Assembly: GCA_933207985.1 (NCBI GenBank)
Contig: OW240915.1
Coordinates: 266,247,360 to 266,311,359 of the forward strand
Origin: Pelobates cultripes
Lineage: Eukaryota; Chordata; Amphibia; Anura; Pelobatidae
DNA length: 64,000 bases
Reading direction: 5' to 3'
The notes below the pieces were generated by a model. The model made no database searches. It had not been told where the DNA came from and was given only the letters and a program-made list of their open reading frames with translations. The first letter of the stretch is position 1; every line of letters starts with the position of its first letter. Made by a program: the position numbers and the translations under genes. Shown here piece by piece: positions 41,192 through 52,731 of the stretch.

Positions 41192-41672
41192 GCATATCAC
41201 ATCATGTTTCTTCAGTCACATCAGGGTTTGGTACCCATATTCTAATTTTTAAATGTCACTGCATATGATGTTGAGCCCTAGATGAGTCACCCTCCTTATA
41301 TGATTATCGCCCACTCTATTTTGATATTTTGACCATAACATTTCAATGCACTTTCAAAGTATTCTTTTGTGAAGGTGAAAATGATTAGAAGCCAAGCAAA
41401 TAAACAAAGTATGAAAGTAAATATGTGCAAAAGAAACAAAATTCAGTATGATAAAAAAAAATGATGTAAGGAATCAAATGTGAGAAAGTTGTTTTAGAAA
41501 AAAAAAAGGTAAACGTACAATGACAAAAAAGTGAAAACAAGACATTTCTTGATGAATATTTTAAGCTCTGTTTTATAGTTAGCATGTAAGAATGTTATTT
41601 GCATATTCCCTGTGGATTTGCTTTGTTTGTCATTTTCCAAATCCTTCATGAATTGTCTTCAAGACAGAAAAG

Positions 41673-42576
41673 TAATAAAGGAACACTTCAAGTACCATAA
41701 CTACTACAATCTGTTGTAGAGGTTATAATGCCCGGAGTGCCCTAGCACCTCCGATGTATGTAGTAAAACCAGGTGCTGCTCCCCCCCTCCACTACAGCAT
41801 TCCAAAGCTCCCTGTTTAAGCTAAAACAATGTTAGTGCTCAGCTCTGGAGATCTAACAGAAGTATTTAAAGGGCCACTATCAGCACCTAAACAACTTCAG
41901 CTCATTGAAGTGGTCTTGGTGCAGCTCATTGAAGTAGTTTTGTAATGTAAATCATTGCAGTTCCAGAGAAACTGCAATAATTATATTGCAAGACTAAGAC
42001 TGCCTATAGTGGCTGTCAATCAGACAGCCACTAGAGGCACTTCCTGCTTGCTAGATTACTTTTGGTCACCTAACTGATGCTGGATATCATTACACTCTGC
42101 ATGAGGAGCGCCAGCATTAGTTAAATTTCCATAGGAAAGCATTGCAGCACTGTTTCGCTATAGGAGGGCCTATTGTGCGTGCGGAGCTTGCTGCACATGC
42201 GCATTAGGCCCCCCTCATCAGATGATGTCCGAGGAGGTGAAGCATAAACCCAGAACCAAGGGAGATCAGTGAGTGAATACATTGAGTTTATTAATCCTTT
42301 CTCAGCGGAGGGAAGGGGAGGGTTCGGGCACAAGGGAGAGTGGAGAACCAGAGCAGAAATATAGTTTAAGGAATACAACTTTGCATTTCTTACACTATAG
42401 AATTACTTTAATCAGGAACTTCAGACTCGTTGAAGCTTGCAGCGAAGGTGGGGAGCAGCACCCAGGAAACCCAAGGTATGATGTCAAACCATGCTAAAAT
42501 GGGGTGACTACATTGGGGGGAGCTAGGACACTGCTGGCACCATAACCATTATAGTCCTCTTGGAATATTTCTTTAA
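41673..42576. mobile_element. T2-like MITE interrupted by another T2 MITE
   Basis: The left end (AAAGGAACACTTC, then ACCATAACTACTACAATCTG) and the right end (GCACCATAACCATTATAGTCC, ending TTTCTTTAA) are complementary halves of one element. They are separated by the insertion at 41866-42411. Confidence 0.65.
41866..42411. mobile_element. Inner T2/Kolobok-type MITE
   Basis: The 546-bp segment begins TTAAAGGGCCACTATCAG and ends CACTATAGAATTACTTTAA. It shares the GAAACTGCAAT, CAGCCACTAGAGGCACTTCC and GCATGAGGA blocks with the copy at 31442. Confidence 0.8.
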
Positions 42577-43640
42577 GACCCATTGTCCTAGGTATTATAT
42601 GAACACAAGCAAAGGTAACCCTCGGAGAACAGCCAGATAGGGGAAGTGTAATTCTAACAATTAGCACATGGCAAAGTCCCAGAAATAGGAAATTAAATTG
42701 AGACTCTTCCATGTATTGATTAAGTAATATATTGAAGTACTCATTTGTGGCTAAGAATCCAATAAGTCTTTGATCATTGGCCATTTTTCAAATGCTACTT
42801 TTCAATTGCTTCAATTGAGGTAAGCTGTTATTGCAATAAAGTGCAACGATTAATTATGCTGTCATAATGTAGAAGAATAGCTGAACGTTATGGATGAACT
42901 TCTAGAAATAACATTAATTAAAAACCCTCCTCTTAGTTTCCTTCAAGGGTGTAATAATTATTACACTTCATGTTCACAGACCAAGGGATATAATAAATAA
43001 AAAATGTTGTGGTTCACGATACTGTAAAAGTAAATGAAAAATATATATATTATTTTTATATTATAAAAATGATTTATGTTTCAGTAGACACCTGCAAAAA
43101 AGTGTTTACGTCTATATGTATATATACATATAAATAATTGTATGCAGGTGACTACGGAAACATAAATCATTTTTTTTTTCAACCAATGTATCTCAGAATT
43201 CTTTTAATACATGTAAAAGAAAAAACACGCTAAAACATTTCAAATGTGACTCAATTTTGTGCCATAAGATTTGCAATAGCTAGTACAACACTGGATGTTT
43301 GATAAAAAATATATATATTATTATTAATATTGAATAGTCAATAAATAAATCCGTGGGTATGTGATTAGACTCGGTGAGATTCATATAGCTTTTGTAATCA
43401 AACACCTCCCTAAAAGCAACAAAAATAAATAATGATGAGAAAAATATTAATAATGCTCTGCTTCGGATTGCAGTGCATGAAAGTGGGAAAAATTTTCAGA
43501 GCTGATTTACATTCCCATTGTGTCCTTGCCTGCTGTTTACAGAATCAGACAATCCCAACACATGTGAATGAGTGACATCACACATTGCTTTTAGGAACAC
43601 ACTGATCATGTCACAGGTTTATACCCAGTATAGGCACTTT
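42577..43640. other. Intronic DNA with one small palindrome
   Basis: Only a ~108-bp palindrome is evident (43067-43174; arms ATGATTTATGTTTC and CAGGTG with their complements). It is probably a tiny MITE. Otherwise AT-rich and unclassified. Confidence 0.5.
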
Positions 43641-44370
43641 ACTAACAATTAAAGGCAGTGACTACTCCCTTATGCAGTTGCACCGGGACCCAAACATTGG
43701 GGGGGACCCAACAGTTGGCCCATGCAGTTAGGGCCATCAGATGGGTATTTGTGAACAGGATCCTGGTCAGGCACAGTGGCCTTTTAACAGCATGATTAGA
43801 CCCTTGAAGTATCAGCAATGCTGGGAGGAAGTGAGTGCTTGCCAGACCAACACTCCTAATAGTGTATGTATATGTGTATGCATTTGTGTGTGTGTCAGTG
43901 TGTGTATCTGTCAATGTGTATGTGCATCTGTGTAAGTATGAATGTGGTAGTGCATGTGTGTATGTGCATACATCCTAGCATTCAAACACCAACACTACAT
44001 GAGAAGACACCCTTGTATCAAAGGCAAACATTACAAACAAGCACACCCTTATATTAAGATGTCAAAATTATATTCCAACACCAACACTACACACAAACGT
44101 ACACCTGCATTTAAAAGCTAACACTATATGCAAACACACTCCTGCATTCAAACGCAAACATTACATAGACCTACACCACTGCATTTCAGTGGCGACAGTA
44201 CATATACATATACCGATACATGCACATACATACTCCATACATAAATATAGTAGATCCCCAGCTGTAATAGCATCGGGAAGTTGTATGAGAGAAGCGTATA
44301 TTCCTTTTGGACACACTTGCGTTAGAGGGGGTCCCAGAACATTTTCTTGCTCAAGGGCCCTCACTCTATT
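43640..44370. repeat. Unclassified repeat block with TG-rich and ~36-bp tandem repeats
   Basis: 43860-43960 is TG-rich. 43965-44180 holds about six degenerate units around CATTCAAACACCAACACTACA, spaced 30-40 bp apart. The flanks GGGACCCAA (about 43690) and GGGGGTCCCAGAACA (about 44330) suggest one larger repeat whose borders I cannot place. Confidence 0.5.
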
Positions 44371-45610
44371 AATTCCACCACTAAGCAAAAGATTAACAAT
44401 GATCAATATTTATCTACCAGTCCTGAATTATTATTAAACCAATTTGGGGAAATCTTATTTTTACAGTGACCACAGAATCATGATAATGTTCGAAGATACC
44501 TCTTAAAGCCATATGGTCTTGAAATCTTTTTCATGTGCTGATTGTTATTATATGAAAACTAAAAGATCATGAAGGACTTCAAATAAATTTTCTAAATACA
44601 ATCAATGAATACCAAAGTTAACAAAACATTGAGAAATCCCTACTGATATGTGTTAATAATCTGTATAGCAAAAAAACAAGATCCTTATTATGAATATATG
44701 GGTTTGTTGTTTGTGCTGAACTTTATATGCACGGCTTGTATTCTGATGAGATACAAGATCGATATAGAAAACCTCCAATATTAGATTAGTTTTCATAAAA
44801 CACTAACAGCTGTGTTTCAGCTAAAACAGAATATCAGTTTATTACAAGCATACATATATCAAGGAGAGTTATCAGCTTACCACATAGTAAAGATAAAAGC
44901 CAATATTTGTGGTGTACTTTCATGAAATGCAAGAAATATGATCTTGTAAAAATAAAACCATTCTCATTTGTGAACTTCCAGAAAAACAAATATTTGTAGC
45001 ATTTAATTCCCCATCACAGATAGCCTACCAGTATTAACCACTTCATGGCTCAGGTATTTTTTTGCTAATGACTGAGTAATTCTGGATTTTTTTTATGTTT
45101 ATTAATATGTATTTATTATTTATGCTCAGCTATAATTTCTAACTTGCTCATAGGTGCATCTACATAGATAGATAGATAAACATAGTGTGTGTATATATAT
45201 ATATAATCCTACATCTCCACACTCTACCTATTATTGGCCACTAGGCACAAACCTTTTACATTGTACAGCCCGGGTTGTGGGAACTTTTCAGTTTAGGCAA
45301 CAAGACAGTACTGCCACTGCCAAGAAATGTAAGTAAAGAGGCCATCAACCTTACCTTTCCTGTCTAAGCTTCATATTTATAGGGATTTGCAATAAACTAC
45401 ACCTACACACGTCAGCCTTCTTCTCCTGCTTATTTACATCCACTTGGATACACACACACAACTCACTTACCACCCACTTACACCTTAGGTTGGCTGAGCT
45501 TTGTGTAAAAATGTGGTCTACAAGTATTTGCAGTGTCAAAGTTATCCATTGTCTGTGCATTAGTTTTCTGCAATATTTTGCAGATTAGAATCCTTTTGAT
45601 ATTTGTGGAT
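44371..45610. other. Intronic DNA, nothing recognised
   Basis: AT-rich, with a short GATA/TA microsatellite at about 45164-45205. Confidence 0.5.
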
Positions 45611-46779
45611 TACACTGATCACAGCATTTAAACAACTGACAGTTGAAGTGAATAACATTCATTATATCATTACAATGGAAACTGTCAAGAGGTGGGGTAT
45701 ATTAGGCAGCAAGTTAACAGTCAGTTCTTGAATTTCATGTTTTGGAAGCAGGGAAAATGGGCAAGCAAAAAGATCTAAGTGACTTTGACAAAGGTCAAAT
45801 ATTGAAGGCTAGATGATTGGGTCAATGCATATGCAAAATGTTAAGTTTTGTGAAGTGTTCTCATTATGCAGTGGTTAGTACCTGCCAAAAGTGGTGCAAA
45901 GGCTCTTTAATGCACACGAGAAGCTCAAATTGCTGAAAACTTAATGTTGACCAAGTTAGAAAGGTATCAGAGCACTAAGTGTATCGCATATGGGGCTTCA
46001 TAGCCACAGACTGGCCAGCGTGCCTATGATAGCCCCTGTCCACCACCGAAAGTGCCTTCAATGGAACTGGACCATGGACCAATGAAAATGGTTACCTGGT
46101 CTGATGTATCACGTTTTCTTTTAGATCAGGTGGATGACTGAGTGAGTGTGAGGGAAGCAGGATGCCCTATGGGAAAAAAGCAGGCTGCTGGCGGCAATTT
46201 ATGTTATGGGCAAGGTTCTGCTGGGAAACCTTGGATCCTAGCATTCATGTGGACGTTGCTTTGTCATGTGCCACTTATCTAGAGATTGTTGCAGACCACG
46301 TACATCCACGTACATCCTTTTATGGCAAGGGTCTCTTTCAGCAGGATCAGGGATGACGCTACCATTAGGCAAATAAGGCATCCGCCTAGGGCGTCGGCCT
46401 CTGGGGGTCTGGGGATGCTTTGCTGGGCTAGCGGCTTCTTAGCCACCTCCCAGCGCAGCCATTCATCTTCTGGGCTCCCTCTGCTGTAAATTACCTGCGT
46501 CTGTATCCCCAGCACCCGAGCACAGCATTCTGCTTCCTGCAGGCAGGGGAATCCAGGACATGACCTTGTATCCTGGCTGCCTCCTGCCTGTAAACAAAGG
46601 AAACACTTTGAAGGGAGCAGGAAACAGCCTTTGCTCAGAGTGCAAGGCTCTCCTGCTCCACCTAGTAGGAACAAAAACACTTTATGCAGACTGGAGGGTG
46701 CTGCTCCTCTTTTCCTCCATTTATATCAATTGGGTGAGCCCCATCTGCAGGTAAGGGAAACTGACTTGAAGATGATTGT

Positions 46780-47620
46780 AAATTGGTGTGTGTGTGTTAA
46801 ATTGCTATGTTTGTGTGTGTAAATAAAGTGTGACTATATGTAAAGTGAGTTTGTGTTTGAGTGACAGTGTGTGTGTGTGTGCAAGTGACACTGTGTGTGT
46901 TAGTGAGAGTGTGTAAATGATACTGTGTGTGTTAGTGAGAATGTGTGTGTTAGTGAGTGTGTAAATGATACTGTGTGTTTGTGAGAATGTGTGTGTGGAG
47001 AGTGTGTAAGTGACACTGTTTGTGTTAGTGAGTGTGTGTGTTAGGGAGAGTGTGTAAGTGACACTGTTTGTGTTAGTGAGAATGTGTAAGTGACACTGTT
47101 TGTATGTCAGTGAGAGTGTTTGTTACTAAGAGTGTGTATGTGGCACTGTTTGTGTATGTCAGTAAGAGTGTGTTAGTTACACTGTGAATGCCAATGAGTG
47201 TAAAAGTAACAATGTCTATGTCAGTGAGTGTGTGTTACTGAGTGTGTAAGTGACACTGTGTGTTAGTCAGTGAGAGTGTGTGTTAGTGAGAGTGTGCAAG
47301 TGACACTGTATATGTCAGTGATAGTTTGTTACTGAGTGTGTAAGGGACACTGGGGATATCAGTGAGTGTGCGTTACTGAGTGTGTAAGTGATACTGTGTG
47401 TAAGTCAGTGAGAGTGTATAAGTGACACTGTGTATGTTAATGAGAGTATGTGTGTGTGTTAGTGAAAATGTATAAGTGACATTGTGTATGTCAGCGAGTG
47501 TGTAAGTTAGACTGTGTGTATGGATATATGTATTAGGCAGTATGAGTGTATGAATTTATGTATTATGCAGTGTGTGTATGTATTGGGAAGTGTGCATGGA
47601 TTTATGTATTGTACGGTGTG
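46780..47620 (+). repeat. TG-rich minisatellite within the hAT element
   Basis: Variable units around GTGTTAGTGAGAGTGTGTAA and GTGACACTGTGT, about 25-35 bp each. A (GGAT)n tract follows at 47652-47672. Confidence 0.9.
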
Positions 47621-47872
47621 CGTATGGTTGATTGTGTATATAATAGGCAGTATGGATGGATGGATGGATGGATGCAGTAATGTGTGTATATGGATGCATA
47701 TCCTGGATGAGTGTGTTTATACTGGGCAGCGTGTCTCTTAATCTTAAGGTCTGCTCACTGTGTCTCTCAGTCTACAAAGTCTCACAGTCTCTGTTTCCTA
47801 AATATCTCAACAGTCTCTCTATCCTTTCCCTAGATGTCTTCCGAGGCCTTTTTCATTCTTTACATTTCTCAC

Positions 47873-48341
47873 TTAAAGAAATAGCTGTGTTCCTGGCACT
47901 ATAGCTGCCTCTGCTTCCCCCATCCCTTGATCCTTCCCCCACTGCAGTAAATAAAGGGTTAAAAATCATTTAATAACTAACATGCGCTAATGTCCCTTGG
48001 ACATTGTGCCTCCTCCCCCTCAATGCTACTGACAAGGGGGCGCAAATGCACGTGCATGGCAAGAGCCACGTGCATTAGGTCCTCCCCATAAGAAAGCATT
48101 GAACCAAAGGTTTCCTATGGGGAAATAGCTCACGCTTGATGTCCTCATGCAGAGTGGGAGGACGTTCAATGTCAGTTACCAGACCAAAAGTCTGTTAGCA
48201 TCCAGAAAGCGTGTCTAGGAGACAGCCACTGGGGTCAGACTTAGTGCTACAATCTAAACATTGCAGTTTCTCTAAGTGCAATAGGTACCCAGATCACTTC
48301 AATGAGCTGAAGTGGTCTGTATGACTAAAGTGCCTCTTCAA
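47873..48341. mobile_element. T2-like MITE nested in the hAT element
   Basis: It starts TTAAAGAAATAGCTGTG and ends AAGTGCCTCTTCAA (degenerate TTAA). Blocks AATAAAGGGTTAAAAA, GCATTAGG, CCATA-GAAAGCATTG and CAATGAGCTGAAGTGGTCTG are shared with the other T2 copies. Confidence 0.65.
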
Positions 48342-48784
48342 TGTCTACCCATTGCGTCTCCTTCCCTAAATGTCTCTTCTTTGCAAGTCAGCATTTAGTT
48401 AATAAACTGTAGTTTAATGTAGTTGCATTCATAAGGGGGTGGCAAAATAGATTGTTGCCTAGGGCGGCAAGAATCCCTGAGCAGCATAATGCATCATACT
48501 GCAAAAATTGATCAGGGATGTTCTTAACAACATGACAAAGAGGTGTTACTTTGGCCTTCAAATTCACAAAATCTCAATCCATTTGAGCATCTGTGGGATG
48601 TGCTGGAACAACACCTCACAACTTACAGGACTTTAAGGATCTGCTGCTAATGTCTTGGTGCCAGAGGAAACATTTTAAAGTCTTGCGGAGTCCATGCCTT
48701 GATGCATCAGAACTGTTTTGGCAGCATGAGAAAGACCTAGACGATATTAGGCAGGTGGTTTTAATGATGTGGCAAATTAGTGTA

Positions 48785-49189
48785 TCTCTGATTCTCACCT
48801 AATTGTACTTGTACCCTAGTGAGTAAGTACACCATGGGCAAGGCATGTGCCAATGGCTATTTCTAGTCTCTAGAATTGTGAGCATCATGGCTCTCCTCAA
48901 AAGTTAAGAAGCTTTTATTGTGCATTAAAGATACGGTTTGTCCCTTTGTTTCCACAATTGCAAGACATTTTCCTATTATTTCTCTATTATGTAATTGGGT
49001 GTTGTAGTATAGCAGGGGCATGCAACGCCTTGCACTCAGTTTGTTGAGACATAATAGACTCATCAGAGTAACTTGCTTTTTCAGCTGATCTCTGTACCTA
49101 TGAAGGAGAAAAGTCAAAACTAAACTAGTTTATGTTTTTCCTTATCAGGAATTTAGAGAGTTAAAAGGTTAAAATGCACTGCCCAAGCA
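48785..49189. other. Intronic DNA, nothing recognised
   Basis: No exon or element identified. Confidence 0.5.
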
Positions 49190-49676
49190 CAAAAATAAAT
49201 TAATAAATATCACAGTTTAGTCGATATACTCCCAATGCATTTATCATGGAAAACACCCATGCATTTATTATGATTTTTTTCTTTCATTGGGTTATATCTA
49301 AGAACTGTTGCAAAAGCTGCAAATCTATTGTCTGAAGTCTTTACAAGCCCCTCCCCCCACCTTCTTCCCCAGACCAGACTTTCTGCGGCTGCCCAATCAC
49401 AGACTTCCCAGTGGAGTTCAATGTGAAATCATTCCAAGGCAGGTGCTCTGGACCAATCGCTGCTTCTTGAGTTTAGCTCCACTTAGCTGAACAACCAGAA
49501 AGTAACAAGACCATTTGTCTGATTGATGGCCAGGGGGTGTAACATGATTACTTTAAAAAAGTGTCAATTTCGAAATCAGCACTTTTTGTTTAATTAAAAA
49601 AAGAGGACACACACTTTTGATACAGAAAGCACCTCAGCAAGCTGAAATACTTGACTATTCCGGAGTTTCCCTTTAA
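49190..49676. mobile_element. T2-like MITE, subfamily shared with 29690-30170
   Basis: It ends GGAGTTTCCCTTTAA. Its block order is collinear with 29690-30170. The left end is not sharply defined. Confidence 0.5.
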
Positions 49677-50619
49677 GATGCATGAGGGATGCAGTAACTT
49701 TAACACTGTGAATGTAACGATGGACCACATGTCAAAGGCATCTGGGGGTAGTATGCTGTGTGTGCTAATATAACATTTGCAAAAAACTGATACCATCAGC
49801 CATTAAGTGAATGTTCCATATTTCTGATTGAGAGCCCAGTTAGACAGTCCTACACACAGAGACAAATATTTATATTCTGATTGAAACATTTGTATAATGT
49901 AAATCTACAGAGATGTTTTATTTTGCATTGTTTTTCTATTAAATTATCTTTATAATCTTCCAACCACCCCTTTTAAAAGATGACATTTCTTTGTATACTG
50001 TCATCAAATTATCTCAATAATTGGCCATTAGATCAGCATTCTAATTGTTTTCCTTGAAAAAATGTTGCATTCATCTTGATGCTTTTCTGGATTAGAAAAT
50101 GAAAAACATGACCTTTCATGAACTGTTATAGATAAAACCTTCGTCCGTGCTGTGTAATATTATGAATGCATGATAAACCCTATGCTTTCAAAACATCAGG
50201 TGAAAGAGCACATCCCAAAAGGATAGAATTGAAATGAATTATTGTCTAAAGTTTTAATTTTATTTCTGTGTTTAATATTTATCTGAAATTTTCATATATA
50301 AAACGAGTAACACAGTTGTGACACATTTTGCTGTACATCATTTGCTAGGTATGTTCATTGGAAACAAGCTACTGATCTTGTTGCTTTTAGGCACATTTTT
50401 ACAATTCAAAATGGCCCACTGCTGAGTTATAATACCCCTCATTACTGCCTTTTTACTTTGTGTGCCTCCCAATTTGTAGAAAGGTTAATTTCTCATCAGT
50501 TGTTTTCTAAGAAAAAACTACTGAGGAAATCAGACCGTGTTCCCGCCATGGATGGAAATTCCAATAATTGCTCGTTCAGCTGCCTACATCCCCGACCCCT
50601 GATAGGGTAGTGATCAGCT
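49677..50619. other. Intronic DNA, nothing recognised
   Basis: AT-rich. The degraded 3' limit of the L1 copy may reach about 50530. Confidence 0.45.
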
Positions 50620-50629
50620 ACTTTGGTTA

Positions 50630-52110
50630 TTAATGGTGTATGGTCTGATCATGATATGTGCCTATCGATATTTTGTTAACCATTTCGAGGGTCACAGAGT
50701 CGCCAGGGCAAAGGTCTATGCACAAATACTGATTGTTGGCTGGCGAAAAAGAATGTGTAGCCCTTTTCTTGTGGGAACATATTCCGCCATGAAGAGAATG
50801 AAAATGCATTAGTTCATTCAGCCTGCAACCTAGTTCTGTGGAAGATTTAGTCTGTGGTATGGTCGCCTCTGCTTTTGTGTCTTTGAATGGATCTGCTGCA
50901 CAGTTTATATCACCACACATGATCAATCTGCCTTTCTTTTGAGACCTGAACAGGGATTTACAGAAGCTACTGAGTTTCTCTAAGCTTGCGTCCATTCTCA
51001 GAGTTATTATTATTATTATTATCGCCATTTATATAGCGCCAACAGATTCCGCAGCGCTTTACAATATTATGAGAGGGGGGATTTAACTATAAATAGGACA
51101 ATGACAAGAAAACTTACAGGAACGATAGGTTGAAGAGGACCCTGCTCAAACGAGCTTGCATTCTATAGGAGGTGGGGTATAAGACACATTAGGACACGAG
51201 TATAAGACAGGGGTATAAGACACATTAGGACAGGGGTATAAGAAACATTAGGAGTTCTCATATTCCCTGTTTTTGTTGCAATGCATTAACTTGGCTTTCC
51301 CAAGTTAAAAGGGTAATCCAGACATGGACCAATCCCGTGCTCACTGTGCCTAGAGGAGTACTGACAATTGTCTGGGGATGTTGTATCTCTCGTGCAGAGA
51401 GAGCTTGCTGGCATTTTGGTTCTGGACTGCCCTTATTGGTGGTATCAGTCTGAAATGCTTTTGAATATGTTCTCTCTGTAATGGCACAAATGAGCAAAAA
51501 CTATTTTTAGACCTGAGCAGGGACTTACTACTGAGTTTTTCTCATTTTTTTCTCTCGTTCTCAGAGTTCTCATATTCTCTGTTATTGTTACAATCTTCCT
51601 TTCTTCATAGTGCCTATTTTACCAAAACATTTGGATAAGAAATCTGTTTCATTCTCATTAGGTGTGTAGAGAGAAACTATAGTGATACATTCATTATTGA
51701 GTAATCCCTCTACCAACAAAAAGCGACCCTGCTTGTTCGCATATTGGTTGTTAAGTTGAAATGACCAATTCATGTGGATAATATTGGAGACCCCTTTGGT
51801 TTTCGTATGAGCATATGCATGGTAACCAACTGGGTAGATTGGGGATGAGAATTTGGGAAGGCAGCGTTTCTGAAAATGTGTTTCCCGAAAGCAGCATATG
51901 GTAGCTCTAAGTTTTTTGGGCTCTCTCAGAGCTATTCGGCATATGGGGTGGAGAGTATTCAGGTCCTTTACATTCAGTGAAAGTACTGTGAATGTGTTAA
52001 CTATTGTGAGAGTGTGGATAGCTGAGTTCGATAGAAGACAATCTTCAGCTCCAGCCTGTTCTTCTATATGCATTTTGGCAGGGGAGTTCGGTACTTGAGT
52101 GCTCCCCATG
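50630..52110 (-). pseudogene. L1 copy A ORF2 endonuclease domain, interrupted
   Basis: An AP-endonuclease-like domain begins at VLSLNVKDLN (catalytic-site Asn) near 51990. It continues with CCFRETHF (Glu), TKTKGVSNIIHMNWSFQ and GRFLLVEGLLNNECITIVSL, breaks at about 51590, and resumes near 50950 with KGRLIMCGDIN (Asp-x-Asn) and finally YHDQT (the SDH position). Between the halves lie a SINE and a duplicated ~75-bp segment. The reverse transcriptase is absent. L1 endonucleases nick genomic DNA to prime insertion; this one cannot be made as a single protein. Confidence 0.78.
51003..51252 (-). repeat. SINE inserted in the L1 endonuclease
   Basis: (ATT)n followed by TTATATAGCGCCAACAGATT and CGCAGCGCTTTACAATATTA, GAAGAGGACCCTGCTCAAAC, and short tandem GTATAAGACA-CATTAGGACA repeats. 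The tail type is the same as the SINE at 7366. Confidence 0.65.
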
Positions 52111-52731
52111 GGTCGTGTTGAGATTGGGGAGAGGTAAGAAAGGCTAAAGCAAACAGAACATTGTGTAAGGAAAAATCTATAACAATGGAAGAAAAAACAC
52201 TGCTTCCTCTCAGGAGTAATATAAGCAAAATGTACTGCACAATACAGCTGAATAACATCCAGAGTATTGTAGTATATGATAAACTCGAATGTTGTGACAT
52301 TTCAGTATGTTCTAGTGGGGATCGTGTACGTGTACTATTGTGTCCAGCCCCACTGGCCACTGAATGTGATTTGAAGTATTATTTAACATATGTGAACGTA
52401 TAAGTGTATCTGACATGGACAACACCTGCTTTGTCAGCTGTATGTTGTCAAGATATTTTAATTGGATAATGAATAAGGTGCATTAGAACTTGTATTATGT
52501 GGAACTTGATAGGAGTTCCCTATTCATTTATCCATTAGTGTGCTGTATGTATATATAGCGGGTGTTTTTGCATGGTCTGAACATAAATCAGAGAAAAGTG
52601 AGCATTTAATAGTCTTTTAGATGATTTCAGGACCGTGCCCTGTTGTCTGTGTGACTAGTTTACTGAAAGCAGTCAACCTCATAAAAAACAACATGAATAA
52701 AGGCTAAACAAAACATGCCTAGAAGCCTTAA

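Larger units (their letters stand above)
46348..48479. mobile_element. Non-autonomous hAT element inserted in the Tc1
   Basis: It starts CAGGGAT and ends ATCCCTG, flanked by an 8-bp duplication with one mismatch, AGCAGGAT (46340-46347) and AGCAGCAT (48480-48487). Subterminal words GCCTAGGGCG occur near both ends (46384 and 48457). The 2132-bp body holds a GC-rich left part, a TG-rich minisatellite (46780-47620) and a T2 MITE (47873-48341). No transposase is present. Confidence 0.85.
45755..48780 (+). pseudogene. Tc1 transposase, disrupted
   Basis: The N-terminus begins around 45757 with a MGKQKDLSDFDKGQ-like start. The catalytic domain reads QFMLWARFCWETLDPSIHVD and TTYL/ATYLEIVADHVHP-like segments, ending at GLFQQD. 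The last Asp is the second catalytic residue (family pattern FQQDNAPCH), and the hAT element sits immediately after its codon at 46347/46348. Beyond the insertion the C-terminus resumes at 48488, with HNLQDFKDLLLMSWCQ at about 48606 and DDIRQVVLMMW at the end. Several frameshifts and stops occur in both parts. Inactive. Confidence 0.82.
45613..48782 (+). mobile_element. Tc1-like transposon, split by a hAT insertion
   Basis: The left end CACTGATCA follows TA (45611-45612) and the right end AATTAGTG precedes TA (48783-48784), the Tc1 target signature. 45613-46347 and 48488-48782 are the two halves of one element. Subterminal words GTGAATAACATTCATTAT and ATTAGGCAGGTGGTTTTAAT identify a widespread vertebrate Tc1 family. 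Excluding the insertion it is about 1.03 kb, somewhat short for the family, so there are internal deletions as well. Confidence 0.88.
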
